Counted from the first letter of the stretch, positions 25,579-38,370 are shown. The stretch is 64,000 nt of DNA from Atherix ibis (GCA_958298945.1 OY282607.1:32955000-33018999), one strand, 5' to 3'. Numbers and translations are program-made. The notes: generated from the sequence alone by a model not told the origin.

Positions 25579-25640
25579 TTCGTAAGTTAAAGTAGTTTTG
25601 ACTGCTACTGGTGTCAGTCAAAGCTACTTTAACTTACGAA
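25579..25640. repeat. 26-bp inverted repeat, 10-nt spacer, one mismatch
   Basis: Arms 25579-25604 (starting TTCGTAAGTTAAAGTAGTTT) and 25615-25640 are reverse complements except for one base, around CTACTGGTGT. The motif ACTGGTGTCA also recurs just outside the right arm, so direct and inverted copies are combined. Confidence 0.92.
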
Positions 25641-25644
25641 ACTC

Positions 25645-28145
25645 TCACTGGTGTCATTCTTTTTACTTTCCAGTCACCCTTCATATGTATACAGCAATTG
25701 CAGTGAATCATTCTAAATTTGTAGTTTAGAATAATAGAGTTAAATAATATTGTTAAAATTTAAATTTTTTTGTAACTCTATGTGTAATTGTCAGCATAAA
25801 ATCTAAATATTTAAATCAAATTTCAATTAGCAAATACTCTTTATTAATTAAAGCCACCTAATTTTGTGGCATATTTAATTTGAATTTTCATTTAAGAACC
25901 AAAATAAAAGTAAACTCTTAGATGGGTTAGTTGGAATAGTATATAGTATATCGGTTTGAATTTTGTAATGACTTTCAATAAGCTTTTAGGTTAATTAAAT
26001 TAAGTTCATTAGTGCAGGTGTAAAATTTCAGATGCATTCGTATTCTGGTGCATGTCTGTACACAGTATATTATGGCGTACAACATGGTGATAAATGCATC
26101 CAAATCGTAACTGTATCTAGTGCAGTTTGCACCTATGTAAGCCGAGTAACAAATTTACTCTATTCGTAGTTAGGGTATTTGGTACAAATACGAGTACACG
26201 TTCCATAATAAAACAAGTGCTCGAAAATGAATTGAACCTATTTCATGGGGTAATAATGTCCCGGAATGTTCATCTATCTTCTGTAAATTATGTGAATGGT
26301 ATGTGCACTGAAAACGAAAATACTAAAAAGTGATTTCATCACATGTTCTGTATAAGAGAGGGATGGGGGAGGGGGGATTTCTGAATAGTAAAAACGTGCC
26401 TGCAAGTCGTTAAATATCATACCAATGATATTGCAAAATATACAATACTACAACAAAAACTCCTTTCATTTTCAGAAAGGATAGCCTTTCGCCCCCAGCA
26501 TTCGTAGTGGTAAGGAACTTGTGTAAAAGGATTTTCACAATTTTAATATCTCGTAACAAAAACCAAAACTGAAATGCCGTTCATGAATTAACCAATAAAC
26601 TTTGGTTACGTGCAAGTGACGGCAGCTCACTAGTTGGAATATGTCAGTTGGCACTTCTCGTAACCATTCCGAATCGCTAAAGACATTTCGTCTATTGAAA
26701 GGAGGAAATTAAGAAAGCTGGTAGCTACTTGTGGAGCAACAGACATCAACAGATTCATCACCAGACAAATAGGAACAGTTTCTGCACTCTCAATGAGGAC
26801 GACCAAGCATCGTTTCAGAATAATTTGTGAGATAAACTCACCTGAAGTAGTTTTCTACAAATCATAGTAAATTAATAGTGGATACATAGCTAACTTTAAT
26901 TCGATGTGGTTTGGAATTCTGCCTGAGTTCCAAGGACACGCCGTTACTTTTACTCCCATTCGCATAACGGTACAAATCATAGCAGTAGACAAGTAGTGGG
27001 GAATGTACGAGGATCCACTTATGATACTGAACGATTGAACGTATGCTGTTCCATTCAACTGGAACTGGAGTCGGGTATGAACTATGAAGTTCTCGATGGC
27101 ACCGGTTATTACTTACACATATTTCTGGCGTTATTCCACTCTGACCACGAAAAGAGAAATACGTCATAAAATGCATTTATTATATTGCCTTGAAAATGTG
27201 TTTAAAGTGCTTTAACAATGGTAGGACATGTTTAACGACTGCACACTGTATTTGACTAGTCTGCGAAGTGTATTGGGTCTGAATACAGAATTGGAAGTCC
27301 AGTGAGGCTTTTGTACGTGGAGATAGTAGGAGGAATCGCTGTCTAGTGGCTACCGTGTTTCAAATGTAAATACAATCGTGAATATTGCCGAGAGCTTTTC
27401 ATATCCCAAAGTGCTGCCATCCTGTTACCCCTGTTTCGAAATTATTCTTTTGCCTTGTTTATAGTGATGTCCAGCATCGAAATTTTCTCTCATCCCAGTC
27501 GCATAATTACATTAGACTGACTACCAACGAAAGGCCAGCAATCCCCAAAGTCCAGACCATAAATGATATTTATTCATACGTCCACCCACCGTGTATATGT
27601 TGTTACCCGGTCGTCAATTGTCGCTTTCTGATTGTGTGACGGCGAACTGTACGATGTGGGGTATTTGGGTAGTGTCCTTGCACCCACCTACATAATGGAT
27701 TGTACTGTGATGGATGGCTCTGTGCAGTTGTGTGCACCCTGCAAAAGCGATATTCTCTTCGGTTTATTGAATTTATAACACAGTTTGCTCGATGGCCTGT
27801 GGGGTTATTATAGATGACATCAGGCTGGCGGACTTTGTCGAGTTTATGATCTGCATCCGCCAACCAGTGCCCGACAACAGCTTAGAGTGTCTCAAGAAAC
27901 TTTCATGCCAAGGATAAACTGATGAGTTGTTGGTATCCGTATTCTTCAGTTTTAGAACACAGCCACATACAGGATATTCGTTTCAAAGATTTGAGGATGC
28001 TCACGTCTCGCTACGTTTAATGATATGAAACTCATATACTAACTAGAATTATGGGTTATTTAGTGCCGCCAGTTTATCAAATTGTTAATTATTATCATCA
28101 GTGTTTATTTTTAATGAATTTTGGTGGAGAAGATGGTGTCATACT
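25645..28145. other. no recognised gene
   Basis: Contains less AT-rich DNA at 26620-27180 and 27380-27900 with several overlapping open frames of 60-104 codons on both strands. None shows a known motif or a consistent coding signal. These may be unique host DNA or old transposon material. Confidence 0.4.
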
Positions 28146-28148
28146 ATC

Positions 28149-28211
28149 ATAATCCGTATTCCATAATCCATAATCCGTAACCCGTAACCCGTAATCCGTA
28201 ATCCGTAATCC
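28149..28211. repeat. 7-bp minisatellite, 9 units
   Basis: Nine consecutive 7-bp units of type GTAATCC / ATAATCC / GTAACCC / GTATTCC span exactly 63 bp. Confidence 0.95.
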
Positions 28212-28214
28212 ATC

Positions 28215-29220
28215 TCGGTAATTTAAGCAGGAGAAGTCTCCTGCCGATTACTTTAATTAATTGAATTTTTGAATTACGACTAATATTATCTACACTATGA
28301 TAAGTTAGTAAGACTTTCTGATTCAATTTATAACATATTTGTGTGCTCGATCTCTCCATGAAAACGTTATTATTTCATAATTTTCAATATATTTCAACGA
28401 ATTTATTAACGTTTAATTTATTTACAAAATGATTTTTTTCTTACTTTTTTGTTAAACAGTATTTTCATTGTATTAATATAAGTCTGTAAAATATTCATGG
28501 CAATTTGTATTCGATTAAATACTACGAGTAGTATGTGACTATGGGGAAGCGACACGGAAAATCGTCCTTTCACGTAACTTTTTCCCTTGATTCGTTTTTG
28601 TACACCTGTTAATGTCATTTTCTCCCCCAATGATAATTCAAAGGTGATTTAATTAATGTAATTTACCATCATTTCAGAACTTCAATTTTTTTAAAAATAA
28701 CAAATTATTTTATTATTGAACAATTTTGTTAAGCCAATCATCACTCACATTTTTTTTTCTCTGACAAAATATATTTGCAAGAATGCGTAATAATAATAAA
28801 TGTTTTAAAAATAATTTTATTTAGTTCAAAGATACGGAATTGTTAATGAGCGCAAAATCCATAAACATATTTGGCTATTTATAGACTAGATTTAATGTTC
28901 ACTTATTTTTAACTAAAAAAAAAAACTGATACACGTGACTATGGCTAAAAAAACAACAAAATAAATCGTTATCCTATTTTTACTTTGGAAAATGAAGTTA
29001 AAAGCCAGATTTTGATAAAAAAATTTATAATATTGTATTGACGTAAAAATATAACACTGTTGGAATAGCTAGCATAAGAGTTCTTGCAGGACTCGAATCC
29101 TTTAAGGTATTGTTTGATGATTTTTTGTACATTTCAGGTTATGATTAAGCCATTGCTTCACGCGTATATGTTTTTAAATACTCTAAAGTCTTAGAATTTT
29201 CTACGTTAATATAATAATTA
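28215..29220. other. AT-rich stretch, no recognised gene
   Basis: No readable protein or RNA gene. The sequence GGATTCGAGTCC on the minus strand near 29090 resembles part of a tRNA T-arm, but no cloverleaf surrounds it. Confidence 0.5.
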
Positions 29221-29221
29221 A

Positions 29222-29350
29222 TGTAGGTCTATCGGCGTTAAATCGCATGATCTTGTAGACCAATTGGCATTACCAAATTTCGAAAATAATGCTTATTGAC
29301 GTATCCACCGAGCAAAAATTTTTTCTCATCGCTAAAGATTCTTTCCTAGA
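29222..29350 (-). pseudogene. small Tc1/mariner transposase fragment, PPRSCDLTP type
   Basis: The minus strand reads FSKFGNANWSTRSCDLTPID, matching the motif FGxxNWPPRSCDLTPLD around the last catalytic Asp of the same transposase group seen at 16040-16740. Only a few dozen codons are recognisable. It is an isolated scrap. Confidence 0.65.
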
Positions 29351-29354
29351 ATCA

Positions 29355-32135
29355 CCAATTTTAGCGCATTGATTTTTAGTTAAAAGATGTACATTATCAA
29401 ATGGCAAACTTTATTTAAAACTATTTTAATATCAAATGATAATAATTTTTAAGAAATTATTGAGTTATCGGATAGTACTTTCAAAACCACAAAATAGATA
29501 ACTCTTTACTTAAATTGTTTACTTTATTAAAAGTTATATAAAAACTTTTCAGTCATAATTATTTCGAAAGGGCTTTAAAGGAAAATACACTTTTAATTGG
29601 CGACAAAAATTTTGCTTACTTTAAGATTCCCCAACTAATTGTTATAACACGTACTGGTTTGTATTCAGTATTTTTAAATGCAGGATTATATTTTACATAA
29701 ACTGTTAATAGAATTTTTATCGTAGATTTTTTTTCCCATTTTCCACTCAATTTTGAATAAATCCTATTCGAATTTTATTAAACTCTGAATAAAAATTTCC
29801 CTTTTTCATGCTAAACAATTCATTGAAATGAAAAGTTATGCTCCTAGTATTGATAAGGACAACCTTGATTTGAAATTATTCATTTGCAACAAAAAAAATT
29901 CTAATAAAAATATATTAGTGCGTGAACTTATTTTTACCTAAGATGAAATAACATATATATATGTGGTGTGAGTAGTAAACTATTAACATCCAATGGTATC
30001 CTTCAAAAACCGTAGTATATATTAGAAAAGGTAGTCGGGATGTGCTCCTGAAACCGAAACCGAATTCAATTTGCATAAAATACTTTGGGGATTTGAACGA
30101 ACACATCAGCAGCAACAGAATTTGTAGTTTTTTCTATGAAAGCTCTCAATTTTGGTTCCAGTGACCTTTTGTAAATGAGATTTGAAAAAAAGCCAAAAGA
30201 AAAATGGCATCTTGCATAAAATACGATCGGAAATTATTAACAGAACACAATATCATGGGAGTATACACTATTACGAGGAGGTGAATTTTTTTTTTATATA
30301 TTTAGTTTTTATTTTTTTTATTCTAAAAGCAAAACTGTGTGCAGTCTTATGGCACAGACATTCGAATAATTTTTATATGATGGTCACGTCTTTTCACTGG
30401 GCTATTCCCATCAAATGACATAAAAGTCCTTGTGTACTGAATATCCCTCGAGGTTATCCAAGACAAAGTCTGACCAATACAATGTGTTTGGTTTGGTACA
30501 GTTTAGTTTAGTTTAGTTTAGTTTAATTTGGTTCGGTTTGGTTTGTTTTCATCCTACAAATGTACAAGTATCTTTATCCAGTCTCACAGATCTTACCAGA
30601 TACTAAGAATTTCCAAAAATAAAGTATATGAAAATTCCAAGTGAATGTGTACACACTAGAAAATATTTTTCTTTTCTATATTTTTATGGTTGCTGACATA
30701 TTACAAAAGTATTTTCGGATAATACACGTATGCTTTTGCTGCTATCATCCCTCAACAACACTGTTATGGTATTAAATTGGCAATATTTTATATTTCCTAT
30801 TGTATTATAAGTTTTTCATTTGATAAAACATTTTTATGAAAATCTTTAATTTTAATTAAAAATTACCAAATTTCATATTTAAATAGTTACGAAATCAAAG
30901 GAACATATTTTCTAATTAATAATTTCAAAATTATTCTCTTGTTATGCATTTTAACATAAAATTTATGTTTTTAATTTTAATCTATTAAAACATATTATTA
31001 TTGTTATTATTTATTAATTATAAATATTTTATAAAATTATTTACTGTAATTTATAAATAATAAGAAACTATAAATAGCCAAACTGTCGATAATGCAAGAT
31101 ACATTCGAAGATCAGAACTGTGCGTATAACAGTTTAGTTAAAGCATGCAACTTAATGATGATACTCGTAGTTTGAGAAGTACTAGAGTCTCAGTCAGTTG
31201 AGTTTTAATTTCAGTTCAGTTGTAGTCGTAACAGCGGTTGGAGTAAACGCTGCGTAATTTTTGTGGAATTTAATTGTAAATAAATAAATTGTTGTGTAGA
31301 AGTTTCGTAATTTGCATAGCATATATTTTTATCTGTTACTCATAGATTATAGGACAACTGGATAGGCCTTTACACAAAAATTCTGTCTAATTATTTCGAG
31401 AATAGATTAATTAGAATGCATACATTCACAGATTAAGGGAGGTAATTTTAAAGCTCAGTATCCGATTGACGCGGTATTTTTTAAAACCATTTTCACTTAT
31501 TATATTATTGTTTGATTTATTATATTATTTATTTATTTATTATAATAAATAAATTAATAATATTTGAAAATGGTATGAATTAAATAAGAGAATGCGATAT
31601 CATGTTGAAATTAAAATCAAAAATTTGTAAAAAATGCTACTATTAAAATACGTTTAATTATGTATTAACAAAAATAAAATATTTCTTGCACTATTAAAAT
31701 ACGTTGCCTTAAATTTTCTCGTACACATACTTTGATAAATATTGAATTCTCCAATAAACATTGAATTGTCAAAATCATAAATGTAAAAAACTAAACAATA
31801 TTTATGCAAGTATTTCGGTATGCTACCATTTCATGAAGAATAGCGTGTTTTGAACTCTCCGAAAGTCTACAAAATTTTTAAAAATACTTTATTAGGTACT
31901 TTTGATCAGGTAAATTTTAATGATATCATTGTGTATATTTTCTTCGAATTGTTCAAATATCTCTGGTAAGTTACCGTTATTCTTCATCTTTAAGTAAATA
32001 AAAAAAATCATCAAATAAAAAAAAATCTTCCGACAACGTGTCATGACTAATTATAATTAAAATCGACTAATAACTTATATATCTCTATTAATTTAATCAC
32101 ATTAGAATTTATTTAAGAAAAACATCTATGAAAGT
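29355..32135. other. AT-rich stretch, no recognised gene
   Basis: Mostly AT-rich. Positions 31085-31320 are less AT-rich, contain repeated TCAGTT/TCAGTC motifs and end in an AATAAATAAA-rich segment. This resembles a promoter or an LTR, but no second LTR or primer binding site was found, so I leave it unassigned. Confidence 0.4.
30500..30544. repeat. pentanucleotide repeat (AGTTT)n
   Basis: Five exact AGTTT units from 30500, followed by degenerate GGTTT/GGTTC units to about 30544. Confidence 0.93.
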
Positions 32136-32139
32136 TGTT

Positions 32140-32760
32140 GCCTTCGCAGTTGCTACTTTGCTAGCTCATAAGGCTTGGTCCTTTCAAGATGACGTACGTT
32201 TTTTCCCAGAAGATACATCAGAGTGGCGCTCTCAATAGATAAATCTACCACCATTGTTGCGGTCTCATGTGAAAATGTAACCATTAATGTCTCATCATTT
32301 TGTGGGATATCTTTTATATTTAATAAATACAGTAAAATGCCTAGCACGCTTACTTACCGTACTCCTACTTTTATTTCATTTAAATTAGAATATTCTTTGT
32401 CATACCAAATTGTAAACAGTCTCTCTAAAATATATTGAAAGCATCGTGCCACACTCTGTCAAATTCGTGATTTGATAAATTTGGTCTATAGTAAAGTGTT
32501 TTTCTTTGAAGTCAAACTGATTTGTCGTGATGAGATCTCTTTGTTTGATGATAGGTAGGATCCTCCGTATGACTTAGCTTTTCAAAAATTTTCGACATTA
32601 TGTGCAACAGAGAAATCGGTTGGTAAGATCTTATGTCTGTGGGTGGTTTTCCTGATACTATTGCTTTTTAAAGAAGAAATGGGTAGTAGTTAGATCTGGG
32701 GAAAATGAGGTCAGTAAATATCGGTCGCAGATTTTCCGTTAAAGCTTGTGTAGAAAAAGT
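32140..32760 (-). pseudogene. jockey-like reverse transcriptase fragment
   Basis: Reading the minus strand from 32760 down, frames give QEKPPTD, PISLL, IMSKIFEKL (compare YRPISLLPxxSKxFEKLL), then IIKQRDLITTNQFDFKEKHF and TIDQIYQI (compare HQFGFRxKHSTxxQxHR), FDRVWHDAF (compare AFDRVWHEGL), and further on LGILLYLLNIKDIPQNDETL followed by MVTFSHETATM. The last is the active-site strand FADDTA with the catalytic ADD changed to SHE. It therefore covers most of the RT palm, with frameshifts and an internal loss near 32350-32430. Non-functional. Confidence 0.82.
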
Positions 32761-32764
32761 TTCG

Positions 32765-33709
32765 AAGCATACCCTTTATATCCTTTATTAGTTATCGTTA
32801 TAGTATTGCCAGATACTGCGCTGCTCCAAATACTACATCACATAATCACTCTATGGGGGTATAAAAGTCATACGCAATTTACCTCAGGATTTTTACATTG
32901 CCAGAAGTGGCTATTTATTTCATTAATGCATATTTTGGCTTTAACCAAAATACGCTTCATCACTCATTATCAATTTCCTGTTATAATGAACGACTAGTTT
33001 TTAGAACTGTATTATGTTTTTGATTGTTTTCCCAGCACGACTTGTTTTGCCAGCAGGACATATGAATTTTCTGCAGGCATAATTACAAATCTTTATCAAA
33101 ATGTCCCACACAACCACTTGAGAAATATCCAGTTATTTTTTGCGATGCCTTGTGTCAGTTTCCGGAATTTCCCCTGCATTATCACACAGCACACGCTCGG
33201 TTGAGATCGGGTGCTAGGTTTAGCGTCCAGTTCTAAAACGACCAGGCATCGGTATACCGAACACTGTACAAACTTCTTCAAAACTTCTCACTATACGATA
33301 ATCAGTGTACGTTGATGTAACGCAATTTTTCATGTAAGTTTCTAAGAGTCACGGCAATTGATGAATCATTATCATAAAATCCTTTAACAAAAATTATTTT
33401 TTTTTTCAAGTATGTAATAATGCTTCTCAATAAATCCTCACTATTTGTGACTATCATGTATGAACTGACAAAATGATATTTAGTCAAAAGGGCATCAAAT
33501 TATATTTGTAAACTTACCTTTAGAATACACTATATTCTATTTGTATATAAGAATAACTTTTCAAAGTATTCATATAAAAAATAATCACTCTCATACTTCT
33601 AATAGAACAAATTATTTTTTTAATTAATCATTGATATTTTTTAAAAATAATCTAGCGTTTTTATCTTTAAGAATAATTTTTCAAGTTTCTACTGTAGTCT
33701 TCATTTAGT
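32765..33709. other. no recognised gene
   Basis: The left part (32765-33000) may be further decayed RT leader. 33030-33290 is less AT-rich and unassigned. The rest is AT-rich flank of the mariner insertion. Confidence 0.4.
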
Positions 33710-33712
33710 CTA

Positions 33713-33741
33713 CGAGGGTCGTTCAATAAGTCTTTAGAAAA
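33713..33741 (+). repeat. mariner 5' terminal inverted repeat
   Basis: 29 bp, matching the 3' repeat except at the 21st base (T here, C in the other copy). This is the expected transposase binding and cleavage site. Confidence 0.95.
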
Positions 33742-33887
33742 TCCAAGAAATTGCGCTTGTAGTGTCGGTAAAGATTTTTTTTTAGTACCATTATTGACAG
33801 GAAAGCTGTCAAAATTTCAGCTCGATCCATAGCATAGGTCAAGTTCTATCGTCGATTAAAGTTAACGACATTTATTTGTGCATAACA

Positions 33888-34936
33888 ATGGAAAAAAGCG
33901 AGTTTAGGCTGTCATCAAACATCTACATTTGAAAGGCTTAAGCCCGAAAGAAATCAAAGCCGAGTTGGATGCAATTCATGGCACATCTGCACCTTTGTTT
34001 GCGATGGTTTACAATTGGGTGAATGAATTTAAACGTGGCCGTTCATCCACAAAAGATGAACATCGTTCAGGACGCCCAGTTGAGGTGTCTACTCCTGAAA
34101 TCATCGACAAAATCCACGATCTGATTTTGAATGATCGGCGAATTAAAGTGCGCGAATTAGTTGAGGCCACGGGCATATCACAAGGTACAGTCGCTTAAAT
34201 TTTGCATGAAAAATTGTCTGTGAAAAAAATTTCGGCTAGATGGTTGCCGCGTTTGCTTTCAGAGGAAAATAAGCGCAATCGTGTAGTGGACTCTGAGGCT
34301 ATGTTGGCACTCTTTCATCGCAATCCTGCCAAATTCCTTCGTCGATATGTCACTGTGGACGAAACCTGGATACACTACTACACTCCAGAAACGAAGAGAC
34401 AGTCATCACAGTGGATTTTCAAGGGTGAACGGGCTCCGAAGAAGGCAAAAACTGTGCCATCGGCCGGCAAGGTGATGGCCACGGTATTTTGGGATTCGCA
34501 GGACATCATTTTTATCGACTACTTGGAAAAAGGAAAAACAATAACAGGAGCGTATTACGCGTCGTTATTGCAACGGTTGAGCGAGGAAATCAAAGAGAAA
34601 CGCCCCCATCTGAAGAAGAAAAAAATCCTCTTGCATCAGGACAATGCGCGTGTGCACACCTGCGCTGTTTCCATGGCCAAAATTGTGGAATTGAGAATGG
34701 AATTGTTGCAGCATCCCGCTTATTCACCAGATTTGGCCCCGAGTGACTATTTTCTTTTCAACAATCTGAAGAAATGGCTTGGCGGACGACGGTTCACTTC
34801 CAACGAGGACGTCATTGCTCAAACGGATGAGTATTTTGCAGAACTTCCGAAATCCTATTTTTTGGACGGGATAAAAATTTTGGAAAAACGGTTGGGAAAG
34901 TGCATAGAGCTAAAAGAAGATTATGTTGAAAAATAA
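33888..34936 (+). pseudogene. mariner DD34D transposase, lightly broken
   Basis: Encodes about 349 residues, the normal mariner length, with two lesions. ATG at 33888 starts MEKSEFR; a single-base loss near 33908 shifts the frame into VIKHLHLKGLSPKEIKAELD. A TAA at 34196-34198 sits between QGTVA and ILHEKL. The rest, to the stop before 34937, is open. N-terminal helix-turn-helix: KEIKAELDA and RIKVRELVEATGISQGTVA. Catalytic triad: TVDETW (Asp codon 34358-34360), LHQDNARVH (34640-34642) and LAPSDYFLF (34745-34747), leaving exactly 34 residues between the second and third Asp. The linker-region motif WVPRLL appears as WLPRLL. Nuclear DNA-cutting enzyme acting on the flanking repeats. Subfamily not assigned with certainty. 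Confidence 0.95.
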
Positions 34937-34972
34937 ATTTTTTTTTTTTTTAAAAACAGCTTTTTTCCATCT

Positions 34973-35001
34973 TTTTCTAAGGACTTATTGAACGACCCTC
35001 G
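34973..35001 (-). repeat. mariner 3' terminal inverted repeat
   Basis: Reverse-complement partner of 33713-33741, 28 of 29 bases matching, flanked by TA at 35002-35003. Confidence 0.95.
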
Positions 35002-35004
35002 TAT

Positions 35005-37865
35005 TTAAAAAAACGATAAATTCAAGTACACAAGATCTAATCATGGTGAGAAAAAAATTCGCTTTAAAAACAATTTATCAATATTTTTAAGAAAAGGGCG
35101 ATGAGGAAAAAACCAAAAAATAGGCGGAAATATTTTCAAATTGGTCAGTCTAATATTATCATATCTCACGTTACACTAATTATTGACAATAAACGGAAAT
35201 AAAAACATTTCCGTTTATCACATTTCCGGTGTCCACCTTCCATCATTTACTCAATTAACGATAGAAATGCCACCCCCAATATCCGGGTTGTTAGAAATAT
35301 AGCCCGTACTAATTATACACCCCACCAATCGTTTGCCTATAATACTTATTATAGATAATATTTTTTTGGTCATCTCTTCCACCTCGTCCATAATTCTTGG
35401 ATAAAACTTATTGTTTACTATTTCTCCCTTGTCGAATAATCTCAATAACTTTATAAAGTCATAGTTTCAGGCAGAAAAAAAAAACGAAACAAAAACAAAA
35501 ACAAGACAAAAATGGAAATCGGACAACCCTACAATAGGCGATGACGACTGCAACAATATTAATTGGCGTTGATGTTTTATTTATGACCGCATAATTCTTC
35601 ACTCTAAATACGCCAGCATATATCCTTACGGCAAACTATATAAATACAATCCTTGCCATCATAGCCTTACCGGATTCTATTATAAGCAAAATACTTATTT
35701 ATATAGAATATTTCGAATTTTCATGCAAACATAGTCGTATGTATGTGCACATATGAATTCCAACTAATAGATAAGGGAATATCATTAGACATAATAACAT
35801 TTCGGATCGTATGCTATCCTTTAGGCTTCTCCTACTCTATATTTGTGTACACAAGTTCATTTCGAAAACAAAACTTCAGAATAAAAATGTAATGGGAAAA
35901 TGCCTATCGATATGTGATTGTGAATGCAGATGTGAATGTCATTGTACGAGTTTATTCCGAAACGTGTAGCATATATTTTTATGGTTTGGTTTTGTTAATA
36001 TCAAGTTAGTTTTCCTTTCGTCCTTTTTCTTACATTTAATGCTGTTTAATATTGTTATTATTCGAAATCTAGACAACGTTGTAATATGCCGGAATATAGA
36101 ATGATTCAGTAGAATCGGAAATACAGGCACTGTCTAGTTATCAGATAAAAGGATATGAGCCAAAACCAATTATTTGGTGAACAAATTAGCCGGATAAGGT
36201 TTTCATTAATTACTTCCAACAAAACTACGAATTGCAAGAAAGAATAGACGAAAAATGTAAATGGAAAAAGGATGAAAATTTTGATAAGGAAAAACAGCAG
36301 AAATTGTTATGGATAAGAAAACGGAATAAATTGAAAATATCGACAGTTTTAATGAAGAAATATAGTCGGTTGGTTAGTAAGGTACAAGCACACATAGATA
36401 GGTAGGTATATATATATTAGACAAATATGAGACGATTATTACACAATGTGAATATGCTTTTTGGGATAGTATGTTCGCCTTGGGCATGATTATAACACTT
36501 CATTTAATTTCGTTTATTCGATTTATTGTGGAAAATAAATAAAAAACAAATTCAAACCCACAAAAAATATGTATTTTCATATTATCTCTAGAAAAAAGTG
36601 TTCGCCTTATATTTTTCACAATATTAAAGCAAATTTTTGCATTATTGTTATTAGAAAATTTTTGAGCATTTACTAAAGACTACATCCCAGAAATTAGATT
36701 ATTTTCATTAAAAGAAACAGAAAAAAAACTCGACGAAATTAACAATTTTTTATAGTATTTATTGACAAAAACTATTTAAACTTATATCATCACTAAAATG
36801 CTTATAAAAATTCTCTTTGCAGTAACTTTTAAAACTACTTAAATATATCATGATGTACATAAGAGCTGTTTTGATTCCATCAAAAAAAAAATGAAAAAAA
36901 TTCAAGTAAAATAAAAAAATTCCACAAAATGTATAAAAAATCTAACAAAAAAAAACTGTTTTTCGGATAAAGGATAACATCAATTTTAAAAGTAGAAAAC
37001 GACTAAAAGGTGTGGATATCACAACTGGTATAGTAACTCTGCCATAAACTGACTGCATAACGTCATGAATACTTAATCTCTTCCATCCATTTCTTCCTTA
37101 TCTATCCATCATTTACTTTTAAGAGTGCTGCCATTCCGAAAATTCAATAAAAATTCACATACGAACTATTTGTGCCCACAGCAGTTTTGTCTGCCTCCGA
37201 CTAGGACTTGCTGATGAGAACTGCAAAAACCCTACTCCATTTTGGCTCTGAGGTACTTCCATTAGATTGTACGAATCTATTGAAAAAGCTTCTAGCTAAC
37301 TTTCTGAATTGATCGAAATATTCCGGGAACAAAATATGACAAAAATGTACCAGAAAAGTAGTCAATTTCAATCAAATAACTTTAAAAACGGAATTTCAAA
37401 TGTTAACAAACGTAAAAGTTTGCTTACGCAGTCCAAAAAAATTGAATCGTCAATATTTATATTATTATCAGATAGTATAATATAAAATAAGAAATTTTAA
37501 ATAATTTAAATGTAAGATTTTCTATTAAAATAAACCTTTTAAAATTTGTCAAGGAAAAAAAATTATTTCCCAATAAAAAAAAAAATATTTCTATAATCTT
37601 AGATACTACGAGTAGCAGTATTTTTTAGATAGTCACTCAAAGAGAAAGTACACTGATTGAGGGCACTTCAAAATATTCTGAACATTATACCCAAATATAG
37701 GCTTTGTCATGAAACTAACCCTAAAATTCAGGGATTTCATATGTTTTGTCTTATGTCTATTAAGTCTCTTAGATATGTGCCAGGAGCCACTTTTAGTCTT
37801 GTGGAAGGTTATCCAAATAAAAGTATACTGTGGCTAGAAGCACAGAGTTTTGTTTGTTTTTTAGT
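35005..37865. other. AT-rich stretch, no recognised gene
   Basis: No readable transposon protein. A 12-bp perfect inverted repeat (ATAAACGGAAAT, spacer AAAAAC) lies at 35189-35218. The minus frame 35251-35445 contains MDEVEEMTKKILSIISIIGK and is less biased than its surroundings, but has no domain I know. Confidence 0.45.
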
Positions 37866-37868
37866 ACA

Positions 37869-37915
37869 ATCATCTACTACCCTCTGAAACTAATTGTCAG
37901 AGAGTAGTGGATGAT
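37869..37915. repeat. 19-bp inverted repeat, 9-nt spacer, two mismatches
   Basis: Arms 37869-37887 (ATCATCTACTACCCTCTGA) and 37897-37915 pair at 17 of 19 positions around AACTAATTG. An older-looking member of the same class as those at 474, 9432, 25579, 57167, 58954 and 61518. Confidence 0.85.
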
Positions 37916-38134
37916 AGGTGTTATCGACCCTAATGTGTATTAATATGGGTTAATGGCCTCACATATCCTGACTCCTATTACTAAAAAGTCTATGTAGAAC
38001 CACGCATATCCTGAGCTTCCGCTAAAACTAATATTATGCAGATAACATATTGATCGCAATCTCAAGTTCCGTTTTATTAGCTCACAGCTTTCTATAATAT
38101 GCAGCGGTTCTATAAGAAAGGATTCCACAATACC

Positions 38135-38240
38135 CGTCCACGGTTACTGTGGTCAAAAGGTTCGAAAGTCTAAACAAATGTGGTCTAGCATCCGTGAATA
38201 AAATTAGATCGTCTAGCTGGGCAAGGAAAATATCAGCTTA
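38135..38240 (-). pseudogene. possible reverse transcriptase active-site scrap
   Basis: The minus strand reads IFLAQLDDLILFTDARPHLF, then RLSNLLT. This resembles the xADDLxLFTD active-site strand of a retroelement polymerase. No further RT motifs could be joined on either side, although ANKTELEIA at about 38055-38085 could be the following KTEL block. Short and uncertain. Confidence 0.35.
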
Positions 38241-38370
38241 TTTTAATATGAAATGATTTTAATCATAAAGAAGATCATGTATAAATAATTCCTCATTTTA
38301 AAATTTTATTTAGTTGTCTAAAAAGCTTTGTTATTAAATAAACACATTTAATAAACATAACATACTTTAG

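Larger units (their letters stand above)
33713..35001 (+). mobile_element. near-complete mariner transposon, 1,289 bp
   Basis: A full-length mariner with both ends present. The 29-bp terminal inverted repeats (33713-33741 and 34973-35001) begin CGAGGGTCGTTCAATAAGTC and differ at one position. TA lies immediately outside each end (33711-33712 and 35002-35003), the expected target duplication. About 175 bp of leader precede the transposase frame, and a T-rich tract follows its stop. At 1,289 bp it matches the usual mariner length of about 1.3 kb. It is the least decayed DNA transposon in the window and could still be mobilised in trans by a related transposase, since its ends are intact. Confidence 0.96.

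Noticed and set aside
28149..28211. CRISPR-like or telomere-like array
   Set aside because: Units are contiguous 7-mers without spacers, and flies with these transposons do not use short telomeric repeats of this type. It is an ordinary minisatellite.
29080..29110. tRNA B-box-like GGATTCGAGTCC on the minus strand
   Set aside because: No A box, acceptor stem or anticodon arm could be placed around it.
31085..31320. Possible solo LTR with TCAGTT initiator-like motifs and AATAAA signals
   Set aside because: No TG...CA ends, target duplication, primer binding site or second copy were found within the window.
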